From positions 1 through 56,187 of the forward strand of contig NZ_KB899163.1 in NCBI RefSeq assembly GCF_000378065.1: a DNA stretch of 56,187 nucleotides. Direction: 5' to 3'. Within the stretch, counting starts at the first letter, position 1. Each line of letters starts with the position of its first letter. Shown one piece after another: positions 46,478 to 55,496 of this stretch. The translations under genes were made by a program, and so were the position numbers. Source of the stretch: Porphyromonas gulae DSM 15663 (GTDB lineage Bacteria; Bacteroidota; Bacteroidia; Bacteroidales; Porphyromonadaceae). A model generated the notes under the pieces. That model saw nothing but the letters and a program-made list of their open reading frames with translations, was not told where the DNA came from and ran no database searches.

Positions 46478-47857
46478 ATGAAAGAACAGAAATTGTCTAA
46501 TCGGTTTTGTCCCGAAGGCATGACCGTAGAAGAGTGGCAAGTAGGATTAAGAAGAGAATTTGCTGAACAGAACCCTTTCGAGGTCGAACATTTGGATGAT
46601 AATCGGATATGGGGTGATTATTTGGTGGCAAACGGCCGCAACCGATACCGAGTTGCATTCCGTGGTGTTCGGAGCGAACGGAATTATTGTTCTTGCCTGG
46701 ATTTTAGAACGAATGGGCTTGGAACATGCAAGCATATCGAGGCCGTAACGCTCTTTCTTCAAGATCAGGTACCCGGTTACCCTTGGGGCGAATTTGACTA
46801 TACACCCGAGTATAGTTCCATCTACGTGAGCTATAAAGGCGGCCGGAGCATCAAGATGCGTGTTGGACGCGAAGAGACGGCACGCTTCGAGGCCTTGCGT
46901 GCTCGCTTTTTCGATGAGTCAGGCACTTTACCTCCTGAGAATTACAGCTTCTTACCGCAGATTTGTGATGAGGCCAAGGATATTGCCGCTTCATTCCGTT
47001 GCTATGAGGATGTGTTCGATCTGACTCAGGAACATTGCCGTAGGACGGAGTGGCAGGATTATTTGCGCGAGACCAATCCGGACAAGCGAGTCGATAATGA
47101 GTATACAGCCGATATGCCGGAAGAGATGCGTAGGCATGTGTATGATTTGGCTTATGAGGGACATGGCGTGATGGTCGGTGTTCCTTCCGATGTAATCGTT
47201 CGCGAAGTCGTTGCCCTTGCCGATGTATATCTGCGCGATCAGCCCGGAGCTACGGGATATGTGATTATCAACGATCCGCAGCGTTTCATCCTTTGGCGAA
47301 ATGCCTTTGCCAATCCTGTGCTTCGCCGCTTGCCCATCGAGGTGATGCATGCTTCGGCTTTTGTTAAGAAGGTGGCTAATAATGTCCCCCCCTGTACATT
47401 CATGTTTGTGGAGCAGGCTGCTCGTTTGAAGGAGTGGCGCGATCCTGTTTCGGTGGCTATCAAGAGGATGCAGATCGACCATCTTTATATGAATCTGGAG
47501 ACCATCGAAGATCTCACCCCCGTTCAGTTCTCCTCTGTGGTACAGCATATAGATCCGTTCATCTTAGGTCCGTTCTATCGCTTTATCCGAGACTATCGTC
47601 CTATCTTCCCGCTTAGAAATGATGGCTCCAATCTGCCTGAGGATGTGCGTGATTTTATGTTCCTGTACACATCCGATTCGATTAGAGAAATGAACGAAAT
47701 GCTTCCTCCTATCCGTACGGCAGAAATCTTGTTGCATGGTACTGATGCGGAAGAAGAGATAGACAAACTCCTGCGTCATCTCAATCGTGTTCTCTCGAAT
47801 GATACGCTGCGAGAAGTGTTTCTTAAAAGAATCAGTATGATTGTCGGGGCATCGTAA
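46478..47857 (+). CDS. SWIM zinc-finger protein with degenerate SNF2-like domain
   Basis: This is a 459-residue protein. The SWIM finger is Cys71-x-Cys73 ... Cys84-x-His86 (CSCLDFRTNGLGTCKHI). From about residue 215 the text follows the order of a SNF2 helicase first lobe but without its catalytic residues. GHGVMVGVPSDVIVREVVAL sits where a GGLLADxMGLGKT Walker A is expected, and FVEQAARLKEW (311-314 VEQA) where DEAQ is expected. HIDPFILGPFYRFIRDYRPI then matches the SNF2 'P..LG....F...Y' block. No second lobe is present. It is probably a DNA-binding or regulatory protein. It overlaps uvrD by one base (TAATG), which means coupled translation and suggests a repair role. Confidence 0.78.
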   Translation: MKEQKLSNRFCPEGMTVEEWQVGLRREFAEQNPFEVEHLDDNRIWGDYLVANGRNRYRVAFRGVRSERNYCSCLDFRTNGLGTCKHIEAVTLFLQDQVPGYPWGEFDYTPEYSSIYVSYKGGRSIKMRVGREETARFEALRARFFDESGTLPPENYSFLPQICDEAKDIAASFRCYEDVFDLTQEHCRRTEWQDYLRETNPDKRVDNEYTADMPEEMRRHVYDLAYEGHGVMVGVPSDVIVREVVALADVYLRDQPGATGYVIINDPQRFILWRNAFANPVLRRLPIEVMHASAFVKKVANNVPPCTFMFVEQAARLKEWRDPVSVAIKRMQIDHLYMNLETIEDLTPVQFSSVVQHIDPFILGPFYRFIRDYRPIFPLRNDGSNLPEDVRDFMFLYTSDSIREMNEMLPPIRTAEILLHGTDAEEEIDKLLRHLNRVLSNDTLREVFLKRISMIVGAS

Positions 47858-50154
47858 TGTCCGAAGATTATCTCTCATCATTGAACGACAGCCAAAAGGC
47901 TGCCGTTCTTTATAATGACGGGCCTGCCTTGGTGATAGCCGGGGCAGGCTCCGGCAAAACACGGGTACTCGTTTATAAGTTGCTGCACCTGATTCGCTCC
48001 GGCTACGATCCCGCAAGGTTGATGGCACTGACCTTTACGAACAAAGCTGCCAGAGAGATGAAGGAGCGTGTGGCAAGCGAGATCGGGCCTGCTGCTTACA
48101 GGATACAGATGGGTACATTCCATTCCGTTTTCTCTCGTATCCTTAGAGAGAATGCCGCACACCTCGGATATACTCGTGACTTCAGCATTTACGATACGAA
48201 CGATACCAAGAGCTTGCTCCGTCATGTGATGAAGCGCATGAATATCGATGATAAGGTATATCGTATCAACGCGGTACAGCATCGTATATCGATGGCCAAG
48301 AATCAGCTGATCTCTCCCGAGTCGTATGCTGCCAATAAGGATCTCTCCCGATACGATATAGACTGTCGAATGCCTCGGATGGCAGAGATTTATTCTCTTT
48401 ATACCATGCTGTGCAAGCAGAATAATGCCATGGATTTCGATGATCTGCTTTTCAAAATCAATGTCCTTTTTCGTGATTTCCCTGATGTCTTGCAGACCTA
48501 CCGTGACCGCATCGATTATTTGTTGATCGATGAGTACCAGGATACCAACTTTGCACAGTATTTGATCGCTCGGCAGTTGATGGGAGAGAAAGGTAAGGTA
48601 TTTGTTGTGGGGGATGATGCTCAGAGTATATACAGCTTTCGTGGTGCCAAGGTGGAAAACATTCTGGGCTTTTCAAAGTCGTTCCCCGGGAGCAAGCTTT
48701 TCAAACTTGAGGAGAACTATCGGAGTACGCAGAGCATCGTCAATGCAGCCAATAGCTTGATTGCTCACAATGAGGGGCGAATCCCTAAGCAAGTTTTTTC
48801 GAACAAACAGGTAGGCGAGCGTATTCGCCTGACGGGCTGCCTATCGGGGTATTTGGAGGCTTATACGGTAGCGGACTCGATCGTCGAGCGACGCTTGCAA
48901 GAGCATTGCCCTTATTCCGATTTCGCCATTCTGTATCGCACTAATGCGCAGAGCCGAGTTTTCGAGGAGGCACTCCGCAAACACAATATTCCTTTCCGTA
49001 TATACGGTGGGCTTTCGTTCTATTCGCGAAAAGAGATCAAGGACGTTCTGGCCTATTTCCGTCTGATCGTAAATCCCGATGATGACGAAGCACTCAGGCG
49101 TGTAATCAACTATCCCAAGCGAGGAATAGGGGATACCACTCTGTCTCGTCTTAACGAGATAGCCGCGGCTTCTTCACGTTCGTTGTGGGATGTGCTGTCC
49201 GAATCGCAGGAAGGCCTTCCTGATCTTAGTGCTACAGCCCGACGCCGTCTTAGTGAGTTCGTCTCTCTCATCCGTGAACTTCAGGAGTCCGAATACGAAT
49301 CTCTGTACGAGCAAGCAGCCGATGTGGTCAAACGGAGTGGGATCTCGGCCGAAATTTTTTCGGACAAAAGTATCGAGGGGATAAGTCGGCAGGAAAACCT
49401 CAAAGAATTACTCAACGGCATCGAGGAATACAGCACTTCTTACGCCGAAGAAAGGGGAGAGAACCCCTCCTTGGGAACGTTCCTCAACGAGGTCGTACTC
49501 CTGACAGACCAAGATACAGAGGGAGTAGCCGGAGATTATGTCACCCTGATGACGGTACATGCCGCAAAGGGACTTGAGTTCAGGCATATTTTTATCGTTG
49601 GTATGGAAGAAAACCTTTTCCCTTCGATGATGAATGCTACCGAACAAGGTCTTGAGGAGGAGCGTCGTCTCTTCTATGTGGCTATCACTCGTGCCAAAGA
49701 ATCCTGTCATATCAGCTTTGCTGCGGAACGCTCCCGAAACGGGCGAACAGAACGTTCGCGTCCGAGTCGCTTCCTGCAAGAACTTGATGATGCGTACGTT
49801 GAGCGACGTGTACCGCAAGAAATGTTAGGGGGACACTGCCAAGGTGACGAACTCCCCATCCATTTTTCTCGGAGCGATGCTTTCGAAAGATTGCCTCAGC
49901 CGGAGCCGATTCGCAGACGGCTGGTACGCATCGGCTCCTCCCCTGTTCATGAGGAGCGGATGGTTCATCAGCAGATAGGAGATTTGCGTGTGGGCGACAC
50001 GGTGGCACATGCACGCTTCGGAATCGGAATCATCGAATCCCTCGAAGGCGAAGGCGACAATGCTAAGGCAGAAGTCTCGTTTCAGCAGGTGGGACGCAAA
50101 CGCTTATTGCTTCGGTTTGCCAAGCTGTCCAAAGTAGAAAAAGATTCGATCTGA
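47857..50154 (+). CDS. uvrD: UvrD/PcrA-type superfamily 1 DNA helicase
   Basis: This is a 765-residue 3'-5' helicase. Motifs in order: Q-motif LNDSQKAAVLYN, Walker A AGAGSGKTRVL, Ia TFTNKAAREMKERV, II LLIDEYQDTNFAQ, III VVGDDAQSIYSFRGA, IV EENYRSTQSI, V VTLMTVHAAKGLEF and VI EERRLFYVAITRAK. The C-terminal tail (residues ~700-765) has the tudor-like VGDTVAHARFGIGIIESLEG block that binds RNA polymerase in PcrA. Translation is coupled to the SWIM gene. It acts in nucleotide excision repair with UvrA and in mismatch repair or replication restart. Confidence 0.95.
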   Translation: MSEDYLSSLNDSQKAAVLYNDGPALVIAGAGSGKTRVLVYKLLHLIRSGYDPARLMALTFTNKAAREMKERVASEIGPAAYRIQMGTFHSVFSRILRENAAHLGYTRDFSIYDTNDTKSLLRHVMKRMNIDDKVYRINAVQHRISMAKNQLISPESYAANKDLSRYDIDCRMPRMAEIYSLYTMLCKQNNAMDFDDLLFKINVLFRDFPDVLQTYRDRIDYLLIDEYQDTNFAQYLIARQLMGEKGKVFVVGDDAQSIYSFRGAKVENILGFSKSFPGSKLFKLEENYRSTQSIVNAANSLIAHNEGRIPKQVFSNKQVGERIRLTGCLSGYLEAYTVADSIVERRLQEHCPYSDFAILYRTNAQSRVFEEALRKHNIPFRIYGGLSFYSRKEIKDVLAYFRLIVNPDDDEALRRVINYPKRGIGDTTLSRLNEIAAASSRSLWDVLSESQEGLPDLSATARRRLSEFVSLIRELQESEYESLYEQAADVVKRSGISAEIFSDKSIEGISRQENLKELLNGIEEYSTSYAEERGENPSLGTFLNEVVLLTDQDTEGVAGDYVTLMTVHAAKGLEFRHIFIVGMEENLFPSMMNATEQGLEEERRLFYVAITRAKESCHISFAAERSRNGRTERSRPSRFLQELDDAYVERRVPQEMLGGHCQGDELPIHFSRSDAFERLPQPEPIRRRLVRIGSSPVHEERMVHQQIGDLRVGDTVAHARFGIGIIESLEGEGDNAKAEVSFQQVGRKRLLLRFAKLSKVEKDSI

Positions 50155-50157
50155 ACT

Positions 50158-50236
50158 ACAGGATACCATTGATGAAACTTTTCATCCCTGTGTAATACAT
50201 CAGTTCAAGCAAATGTACAGAGAGGTATCCTGTTTC
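50158..50236 (+). terminator. terminator of uvrA-uvrD cluster
   Basis: ACAGGATACC (50158-50167) pairs with GGTATCCTGT (50224-50233), followed by TTCT. The loop is long, about 56 nt. Confidence 0.6.
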
Positions 50237-50408
50237 TGCTTGGATCGAGCCGATGTTGAAGCTCGGAAATCGGTCAATTGACAATGAAATCTCCAAGAAA
50301 ATGCCGTGCGACGATCTTATCTATCGGTTTAACAGCTCGCACGGAATCTCCCACTCCCCGAACCTGCCATCCGACACAGAGCAGATAGCATCTTCCATCA
50401 ATAGACTA

Positions 50409-50565
50409 TAGTATCCTCTCGTATGAGACCATACTATCCTCTCATATGAGACCATAGTATCCTCTCATGTGAGACCATATTATCCTCTCGTATGAGACCA
50501 TAGTATCCTCTCATGTGAGACCATAGTATCCTCTCATATGAGACCATAGTATCCTCTCATGTTAG
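50409..50565. repeat. 23-bp tandem repeat, six full units plus one partial
   Basis: The unit is TAGTATCCTCTCATATGAGA plus CCA. Units start at 50409, 50432, 50455, 50478, 50501, 50524 and 50547 (partial). Variation is confined mostly to the centre (CGTATG/CATATG/CATGTG) and the third base. Each unit contains the palindrome CTCATATGAG or a near form. Confidence 0.92.
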
Positions 50566-50959
50566 TTCTGTATCTTAGGCAAAGATCGAAGAGCAGATGT
50601 ATGGTTGCCAAGTAAACAGAGATTTCCCCAAGTTTCCTTCAGGTATATACTTGAGGTTCGCAGAGACCCACATGAAGCTCTCCTCTCTTCATCAAATCAA
50701 TGCTTGTGTCCGTCTTGATCAATATGAGGGGGGTGGAAGGGTTATTGCGCAAAGGTCTCTATAGGGCGTAGCTCGCCCCCCCTCCGGCATGTGTTCCCAA
50801 AGGCTATAAAACAGTGCGGATTCGATCCGAGGGAAACATGCAATGTACTGTTTATCAGCGTATTGCATTCTCAGTGGGGAGATTTTCGTTTATTCACGTG
50901 TATTTATGACTGGAAAATACATTTCCAATCAAAAAGGAGTGTTTGTGTGAAGAGAAGAG

Positions 50960-52438
50960 CTATAAAGCACCGAAATTGCGTCGGAAAATAGCTTCGAGTT
51001 GTTGTTTGACGAGGATGAAATCCTGCTCGCGTCCGAGTTCACGACCGATGGAAGTCACCCCTCTATCCGAGAATCCACAGGGATTGATCAGTTTGAAGTA
51101 ATCGAGATCCGTATTGACATTGAGGGCGAAGCCGTGCATCGTTATGTGGCGACTGCTTTTCACCCCTATTGCGCAGATTTTGCGAGCACGCCCCGGTATA
51201 TCAGGATCCAGCCATACACCGGATGCTCCGGCCGAACGTTCGCCTTTCAGACCGAATATGGCAATGAGATCGATGATACACTGCTCAAGCATTTCGATAT
51301 AGGTGCGTAAGCCGATACCGTATTGTTCGAGATCGAATATGGGGTACCCCGTGATTTGTCCCGGCCCGTGGTAGGTGATGTCCCCTCCTCGTTCTATATG
51401 AAATAGTCGGATGCTGCGACTTTTCAGTTCGGATTCGGACAGCAGCAGATTTTCTTCATGACCGTGTTTGCCTAAGGTTAGGACCGGTTCATGTTCACAG
51501 AAGAGTAGTGTGTTTTGCGGTTTCCTGTTTTCCAATTTGTCTACTACAGCATCATGGAAGAGCTTGCGTTGCAGGGTCAGTGCCGATTCGTAATCAATGC
51601 GTCCGCAGTCTTGATAATGGTACTCCGAACGGGACACATGCGACTCGAAGTCCTTAATTCTTATCCTCTTCTCGTTGATTATGGCTTCCAGCCCGTCGTA
51701 TCCCGAATGGATATGTGGAGGAAGAAGAGCCAAATGTTCCTGGTGCAGAGGTGCGTGGTGGGAGAGGTGAATCAGCACACTTTCCGGATTGCCGATTTGT
51801 CCTATTGTGTCAATAGCTTGCTCGATGGTCTGGTGCGAAGGGTGTTCCTTTCGGTAGCGAAGGCCGTTGATAAAAAGAAGTCGGCAGCCTTTCAGACACT
51901 CGATTTCTTCTGCTGCTATATCCTTCATATCGGTAAGGAAAGCCATCTCTCCTATCTTATATCCGAGTATCGGCAGCCTGCCATGCATGATGCGAAGAGG
52001 CTCTACTATCAGGTCTGCTACTTGAAACGGCATGCCGGGTTTTACTTCGCACAGTTTCAGTAGAGGAGTACCCGGATAAGGATTTTTGCGGAATACATAG
52101 TGCAGTCTGTCGCGTATGGAGTCCAGTACGTTCTGTTCGGCATAGACGGCAAGCTCACGATGCCAACAGATGGTGCGCAGATCGTCGAGTCCACCGACGT
52201 GGTCGAAATGTTCGTGAGTCAGCAAAATGGCATCGAGCGAATCGATGCCGGCAAACAGAGCTTGTTGGCGAAAGTCCGGGCTGCAGTCGATGAGGATTCG
52301 TTTCCCTGCATCCGTGATTATAAGAAGAGAAGTACGGGTGCGCTTGTCATGCCTGTCTTCGCTACGACATACCCTACAATGACAGCCGACTTCGGGGACG
52401 CCGGTACTGGTGCCTGAGCCTAATAATATGCAACGCAT
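50960..52438 (-). CDS. lipB: fusion of metallo-beta-lactamase-fold (PhnP-like) hydrolase and octanoyltransferase LipB
   Basis: This is a 492-residue single open frame. Residues 1-255 form an MBL-fold phosphodiesterase-like domain: LLGSGTSTGVPEVGCHC, LIDCSPDFRQQ, the metal motif THEHFDH (His75, His77, Asp79, His80) and a FLTDMKD block. Residues about 275-492 are LipB: the lipoyl-ACP pocket RGGDITYHGPGQITGYPIFDL-type block, Lys420 in KICAIGVK and catalytic Cys454 in LINPCG. LipB transfers octanoyl groups from ACP to lipoyl domains. Both active sites look intact, and there is no start codon suggesting separate translation at the joint. It is the last gene after SPOR-murB, 27 bp downstream of murB. 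Confidence 0.9.
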   Translation of the reverse strand: MRCILLGSGTSTGVPEVGCHCRVCRSEDRHDKRTRTSLLIITDAGKRILIDCSPDFRQQALFAGIDSLDAILLTHEHFDHVGGLDDLRTICWHRELAVYAEQNVLDSIRDRLHYVFRKNPYPGTPLLKLCEVKPGMPFQVADLIVEPLRIMHGRLPILGYKIGEMAFLTDMKDIAAEEIECLKGCRLLFINGLRYRKEHPSHQTIEQAIDTIGQIGNPESVLIHLSHHAPLHQEHLALLPPHIHSGYDGLEAIINEKRIRIKDFESHVSRSEYHYQDCGRIDYESALTLQRKLFHDAVVDKLENRKPQNTLLFCEHEPVLTLGKHGHEENLLLSESELKSRSIRLFHIERGGDITYHGPGQITGYPIFDLEQYGIGLRTYIEMLEQCIIDLIAIFGLKGERSAGASGVWLDPDIPGRARKICAIGVKSSRHITMHGFALNVNTDLDYFKLINPCGFSDRGVTSIGRELGREQDFILVKQQLEAIFRRNFGAL

Positions 52439-52465
52439 GGGGCAAAAGGCTTGCTACTTGATATA

Positions 52466-53482
52466 TTATAAAATGTATTTGACCTCCGGATGGAGAGTGA
52501 TTCCGAATTTCTGTCGGACACTGCCTATGATCTCTTCTGCCAAAGCACCCACCTGAGTGCCCGTAGCTCCGCCATAGTTCACCAAGACCAAAGCCTGATG
52601 TTCATAGACGCCTACTGCACCGGAGCGATGCCCTTTGTATCCGCATTGCTCGATCAGCCATCCGGCCGGCACTTTCACACTGCCGTCCGGTTGGGGATAG
52701 CTTGGTATGGAGGGGTATTCGGTTTGCAGGGTATTGAATTTCTCGGCAGATACCACCGGATTCACGAAGAAGCTGCCCGCATTACCTATTGTGGTCGGAT
52801 CGGGCAACTTGGAATTGCGGATGCGTATGACCGTATCTCGAATCGATCGTAGGGTAGGGGTGATTCGTTCTTCTTCCAGGACCTTGGCCAAGGCTTTGTA
52901 TTCAAGTGAGAAAGAGGGCTTCAGGCGCAGACGATAGTCCACATACATAATAGCCCATTCGGCATAGTTCGGTTCTTTGAAGATACTGTATCTGTATGCG
53001 TATCGGCAGTCTTCGTTGCGAAACACACGAGATTCTCCTGTTCGGTAATGACGAGCATGAACCGCCTCGATCAGCTGAGATACTTCTACTCCATAGGCTC
53101 CGATGTTTTGGACTGCCGACGCCCCCACCTGGCCCGGTATGAGGGAGAGATTCTCTATGCCATAATAGTTGTTCTCTACGGCATAGGCGACGAAGTCGTC
53201 CCATACCATACCCGATCCTACACGCAAGAGAATACTGTCCTGATCCTTGTGCAGTTCGGTGATACCCTTTACTTCGGAATGAAGCAGTATACCATGAAAA
53301 TTAGCGAGGAAGAGCAGATTGCTCCCCTCGCCAATCGTTTGTACGCGACATTCTTGAAAAAATTCGTCTTTCACAAGCCGGTCAATATCGGCGTCGCATG
53401 TGTAGTCGATCCACCAATCCGTCCGGGCTGCAATACCGAATGTATTGCGTTTGGAGAGTGGATAGTCTTGTCTGATGTCCAT
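52466..53482 (-). CDS. murB: UDP-N-acetylenolpyruvoylglucosamine reductase
   Basis: This 338-residue FAD enzyme forms UDP-MurNAc in the cytoplasm. FAD-binding text includes TIGEGSNLLFL, GIENLSLIPGQVGASAVQNI and GAYGVEVSQL. The catalytic Ser is in GNAGSFFVNPVV, and the C-terminal Glu region is LHPEVKYI. The length and the presence of the extra loop suit a type I MurB. The ATG overlaps the TAA of the SPOR gene by one base (TAATG). It is co-transcribed with the SPOR lipoprotein and the MBL-LipB fusion. Confidence 0.95.
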   Translation of the reverse strand: MDIRQDYPLSKRNTFGIAARTDWWIDYTCDADIDRLVKDEFFQECRVQTIGEGSNLLFLANFHGILLHSEVKGITELHKDQDSILLRVGSGMVWDDFVAYAVENNYYGIENLSLIPGQVGASAVQNIGAYGVEVSQLIEAVHARHYRTGESRVFRNEDCRYAYRYSIFKEPNYAEWAIMYVDYRLRLKPSFSLEYKALAKVLEEERITPTLRSIRDTVIRIRNSKLPDPTTIGNAGSFFVNPVVSAEKFNTLQTEYPSIPSYPQPDGSVKVPAGWLIEQCGYKGHRSGAVGVYEHQALVLVNYGGATGTQVGALAEEIIGSVRQKFGITLHPEVKYIL

Positions 53483-53952
53483 TAGTTAGCACGCTCAAGC
53501 AGCCATGCATCCTGAAAATTCGGGGCATAGCGTTCCTTGATGGCCTCACGGGCAGCGATGGCCTCTTCGCGTGAAGGGAAGCTGGCTACGATTACGCGTA
53601 GCATCCCCTGTTCGTTTTCTGCCAAAATAGGGGTATAACCTTCAGATTCCAAGCGTTCTTTCAGAGAACGAGCATTCGTTGCATTGCGGAAGCTGCCTAC
53701 CACTACGCTGAACCGATCCAATCGAGAAGCATCTTCTCCACTGTAAGCAGAGAGCTTTTCCTGACGGATCTGTACATTGATAGCCGGTTTAGAAACTATC
53801 GGACGAGTTTCCGTATCCTTGTCTTCAGCTTGGGCAATCTCACGTTCTTTGGCCTGCTCGTAAGCTTGGCGGTAGGCACTTTGCTTGGATTTGCATGAGC
53901 CGAATGCAACCGTCATAGCTATGGCGGCTGCCAAAACAACCATCTTATTCAT
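53482..53952 (-). CDS. SPOR-domain lipoprotein
   Basis: This is a 156-residue protein from the ATG 53950-53952. A lipoprotein signal (MNKMVVLAAAIAMTVAFGSC, Cys at about 20) is followed by a charged linker (about 22-75). A C-terminal SPOR domain (about 80-150: RFSVVVGSFRNATNARSLKERL, GMLRVIVASFPSREEAIAAR) follows. SPOR domains bind denuded peptidoglycan strands, often at the division site. It starts the operon with murB. The longer frame upstream runs into remnant DNA and is not supported. Confidence 0.88.
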   Translation of the reverse strand: MNKMVVLAAAIAMTVAFGSCKSKQSAYRQAYEQAKEREIAQAEDKDTETRPIVSKPAINVQIRQEKLSAYSGEDASRLDRFSVVVGSFRNATNARSLKERLESEGYTPILAENEQGMLRVIVASFPSREEAIAAREAIKERYAPNFQDAWLLERAN

Positions 53953-53988
53953 CTTTTTTTCTGTTTGAGTTATTAATACTCCCATCGG

Positions 53989-53996
53989 CAAAGATA
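53989..53996 (-). promoter_or_regulatory. -7 element (TATCTTTG) for the SPOR-murB-lipB operon
   Basis: CAAAGATA on the plus strand is TATCTTTG on the minus strand, 36 bp before the SPOR ATG. It marks the edge of conserved chromosome next to the remnant region. Confidence 0.55.
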
Positions 53997-54019
53997 GAGT
54001 TTTCGATGAAAACAGCCAT

Positions 54020-54343
54020 ACTTGCAACAGGGGTGCACATTCCCCCTCCGCATGCCACACTTTTTAGCGAGCGAACAAAGCTTAGAACGTCTTCTAGGTT
54101 ATTTTTATCCTTGCCTGTTGATTCGAGTTCCTTTATCAATCTATTAGGAAGTTTAGATTGTAGTTGGGATGAGACATACTCGGATAATTGTTTCATATCA
54201 GGAATGAGAGGCCATTCTCCCCTGGCATTGGCACAGATAATGGACAACCTGCAGAAATAAAGAACCCAATAGGTTTTTTATCCTGAGAGAGTTTGACAAA
54301 GAGCCCTAAGATGCCTTGTTAAATCATGCGTTAGTGTAGTCAT
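54020..54343 (-). pseudogene. probable remnant of a SIR2-like protein
   Basis: Reading from the ATG at 54341-54343, three frames must be joined. The first gives MTTLTHDLTRHLRALCQ and stops. A second gives KLSQDKKPIGFFISAGCPLS then VPMPGENG. A third gives PLIPDMKQLSEYV ... NNLEDVLSFVRSLKSVA. The order 'SAGCPLS', 'PLIPDM' and 'N.ED.LS..RSL' resembles the N-terminal NAD-binding region of SIR2-family proteins, many of which act in phage defence. At least two frameshifts and loss of the C-terminus make it non-functional. The family call is by eye and moderate. It is bounded on the right by an XRE gene and mobilization genes. Confidence 0.45.
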
Positions 54344-54414
54344 CGTATTTTCTTTTATGTTTTCAACTTTTTTTGATGTCATTTTTACACATACACCATC
54401 CTTTGAGGCAAATT

Positions 54415-54630
54415 TTAAAAATCCCTACTTTTTGCATAAATGATTAACCCTTTCACATCCACCCCCAATATCTTCGCAATCTGGAAGAGGGTTTCGAGGC
54501 TTGGTTGACGGCGGTTGCAGACATAGGCATTGACAATGCTAAAGCTCTTGCCGAGTTTTTCGGCAAGCCATGTTTGCTTAATACCTTTTTCCTCAAGCAC
54601 TTCTTTGATTCGATTCATAGGTTTATCCAT
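54415..54630 (-). CDS. small XRE-type HTH regulator
   Basis: This is a 71-residue protein that is almost only an HTH (IKEVLEEKGIKQTWLAEKLG, then SFSIVNAYVCNRRQPSLETL and FQIAKILGVDVKGLI). ATG codons at 54628-54630 and 54616-54618 are both possible, and a TTG lies upstream; I used the longer ATG. Such small regulators are common in mobile elements and next to defence genes. It lies between the SIR2-like remnant and the mobilization genes. Target unknown. Confidence 0.75.
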   Translation of the reverse strand: MDKPMNRIKEVLEEKGIKQTWLAEKLGKSFSIVNAYVCNRRQPSLETLFQIAKILGVDVKGLIIYAKSRDF

Positions 54631-54749
54631 CTCTTTCAATATTCTTTGTTTGATAGCGCAAGGATGTGAAATGAAATAGCATAGAAAAAGGGAATGAGAT
54701 TTTATTTTCTCATTCCCTTAAATCATTTAATGGGTGTGAAGAGAAGCAT

Positions 54750-55471
54750 TTATTTCCGTTGTTTTATGGATTCTGCTTGCTTATGAAGTTCATTTGCTTG
54801 CGATGTGTTCAGGCGGGCTCGCTCTGTCTTTTCTGCCTGTTCTTTAACTAATCGTTCGTAAGTTTCCACTTGTTCTCGGATAAGTGCAATTTGCTGTTCG
54901 TCTCTCTGATAGGTGAAGAGCGTTTCCAAAACCATTAGCTTTTCCTGATTAGTTTCTCCATACATTTTAATGTGGCGATACTTCAAATCATTATCCAATA
55001 GTTGACTATTTTGTCGCATTTGCCAGAAGTTTCCAAGCAGTGAAAACAAAATAACAAGCCCCATACAGTAAAAAGTGATAACTGTTCTGCTATTCTTAAA
55101 GTCAAGACTAAGAATATGTTCTTTACGGATGACAGTACGACTCTCTTTGCCGATCTCATCAATTTTTGCCTCGATGGCTTGTGAGTCTCTTTTTTCTCTG
55201 AGTCCCATCCATCCAGCTTCTCAAAGGCTACTTCTAGTCCTGCCATTACACTCTTGGTAAGTATTTCTTCCAAGACCCTGATTTGTTCGGGAGAAAATAC
55301 CTCTTGCGTTGAAAGTGTATTCATCCTCTCAAAAAGTTCTTCGATTTTACTCAAATCGATTGTTTGTTGTTCAGATCTTCCTTCTAAGGAGAAAGCCATT
55401 TCCGTAAGACTTTGCTTCAATTCCTCAAATAAACCATATACGGCCGAAGTATCCATTCTATCTGTATTCAT
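54750..55471 (-). pseudogene. frameshifted mobilization-module protein
   Basis: Two frames form one protein. The first, from the ATG 55469-55471, begins MNTDRMDTSAVYGLFEELKQ and runs to VAFEKLDGW. The second continues as GLREKRDSQAIEAKIDEIG, then one TM helix (TFYCMGLVILFSLLGNFW) and a coiled coil (QIALIREQVETYERLVKEQ). The break is near 55202-55214, where the tetranucleotide GGAT repeats; one more unit would restore the frame. The layout matches accessory proteins next to relaxases of Bacteroides mobilizable or conjugative elements, as I remember them. Separate expression of either part is possible but unlikely to be useful. Confidence 0.65.
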
Positions 55472-55496
55472 ATACTTTTTCTTTTGTGATTAAACA

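Larger units (their letters stand above)
50155..50959. other. 805-bp intergenic region with tandem array
   Basis: It contains a terminator for uvrD (50158-50236) and a 23-bp tandem repeat (50409-50565). The rest shows no gene, although a run of seven C occurs near 50778. Confidence 0.7.

Noticed and set aside
50409-50565. CRISPR array
   Set aside because: The 23-bp units follow each other without spacers and no cas gene is near.
53945-54247. independent 100-residue protein upstream of the SPOR gene
   Set aside because: It has a TTG start, its last 30 codons cover the promoter and signal peptide of the SPOR gene, and its first part continues homology from another frame. It is part of a broken gene.
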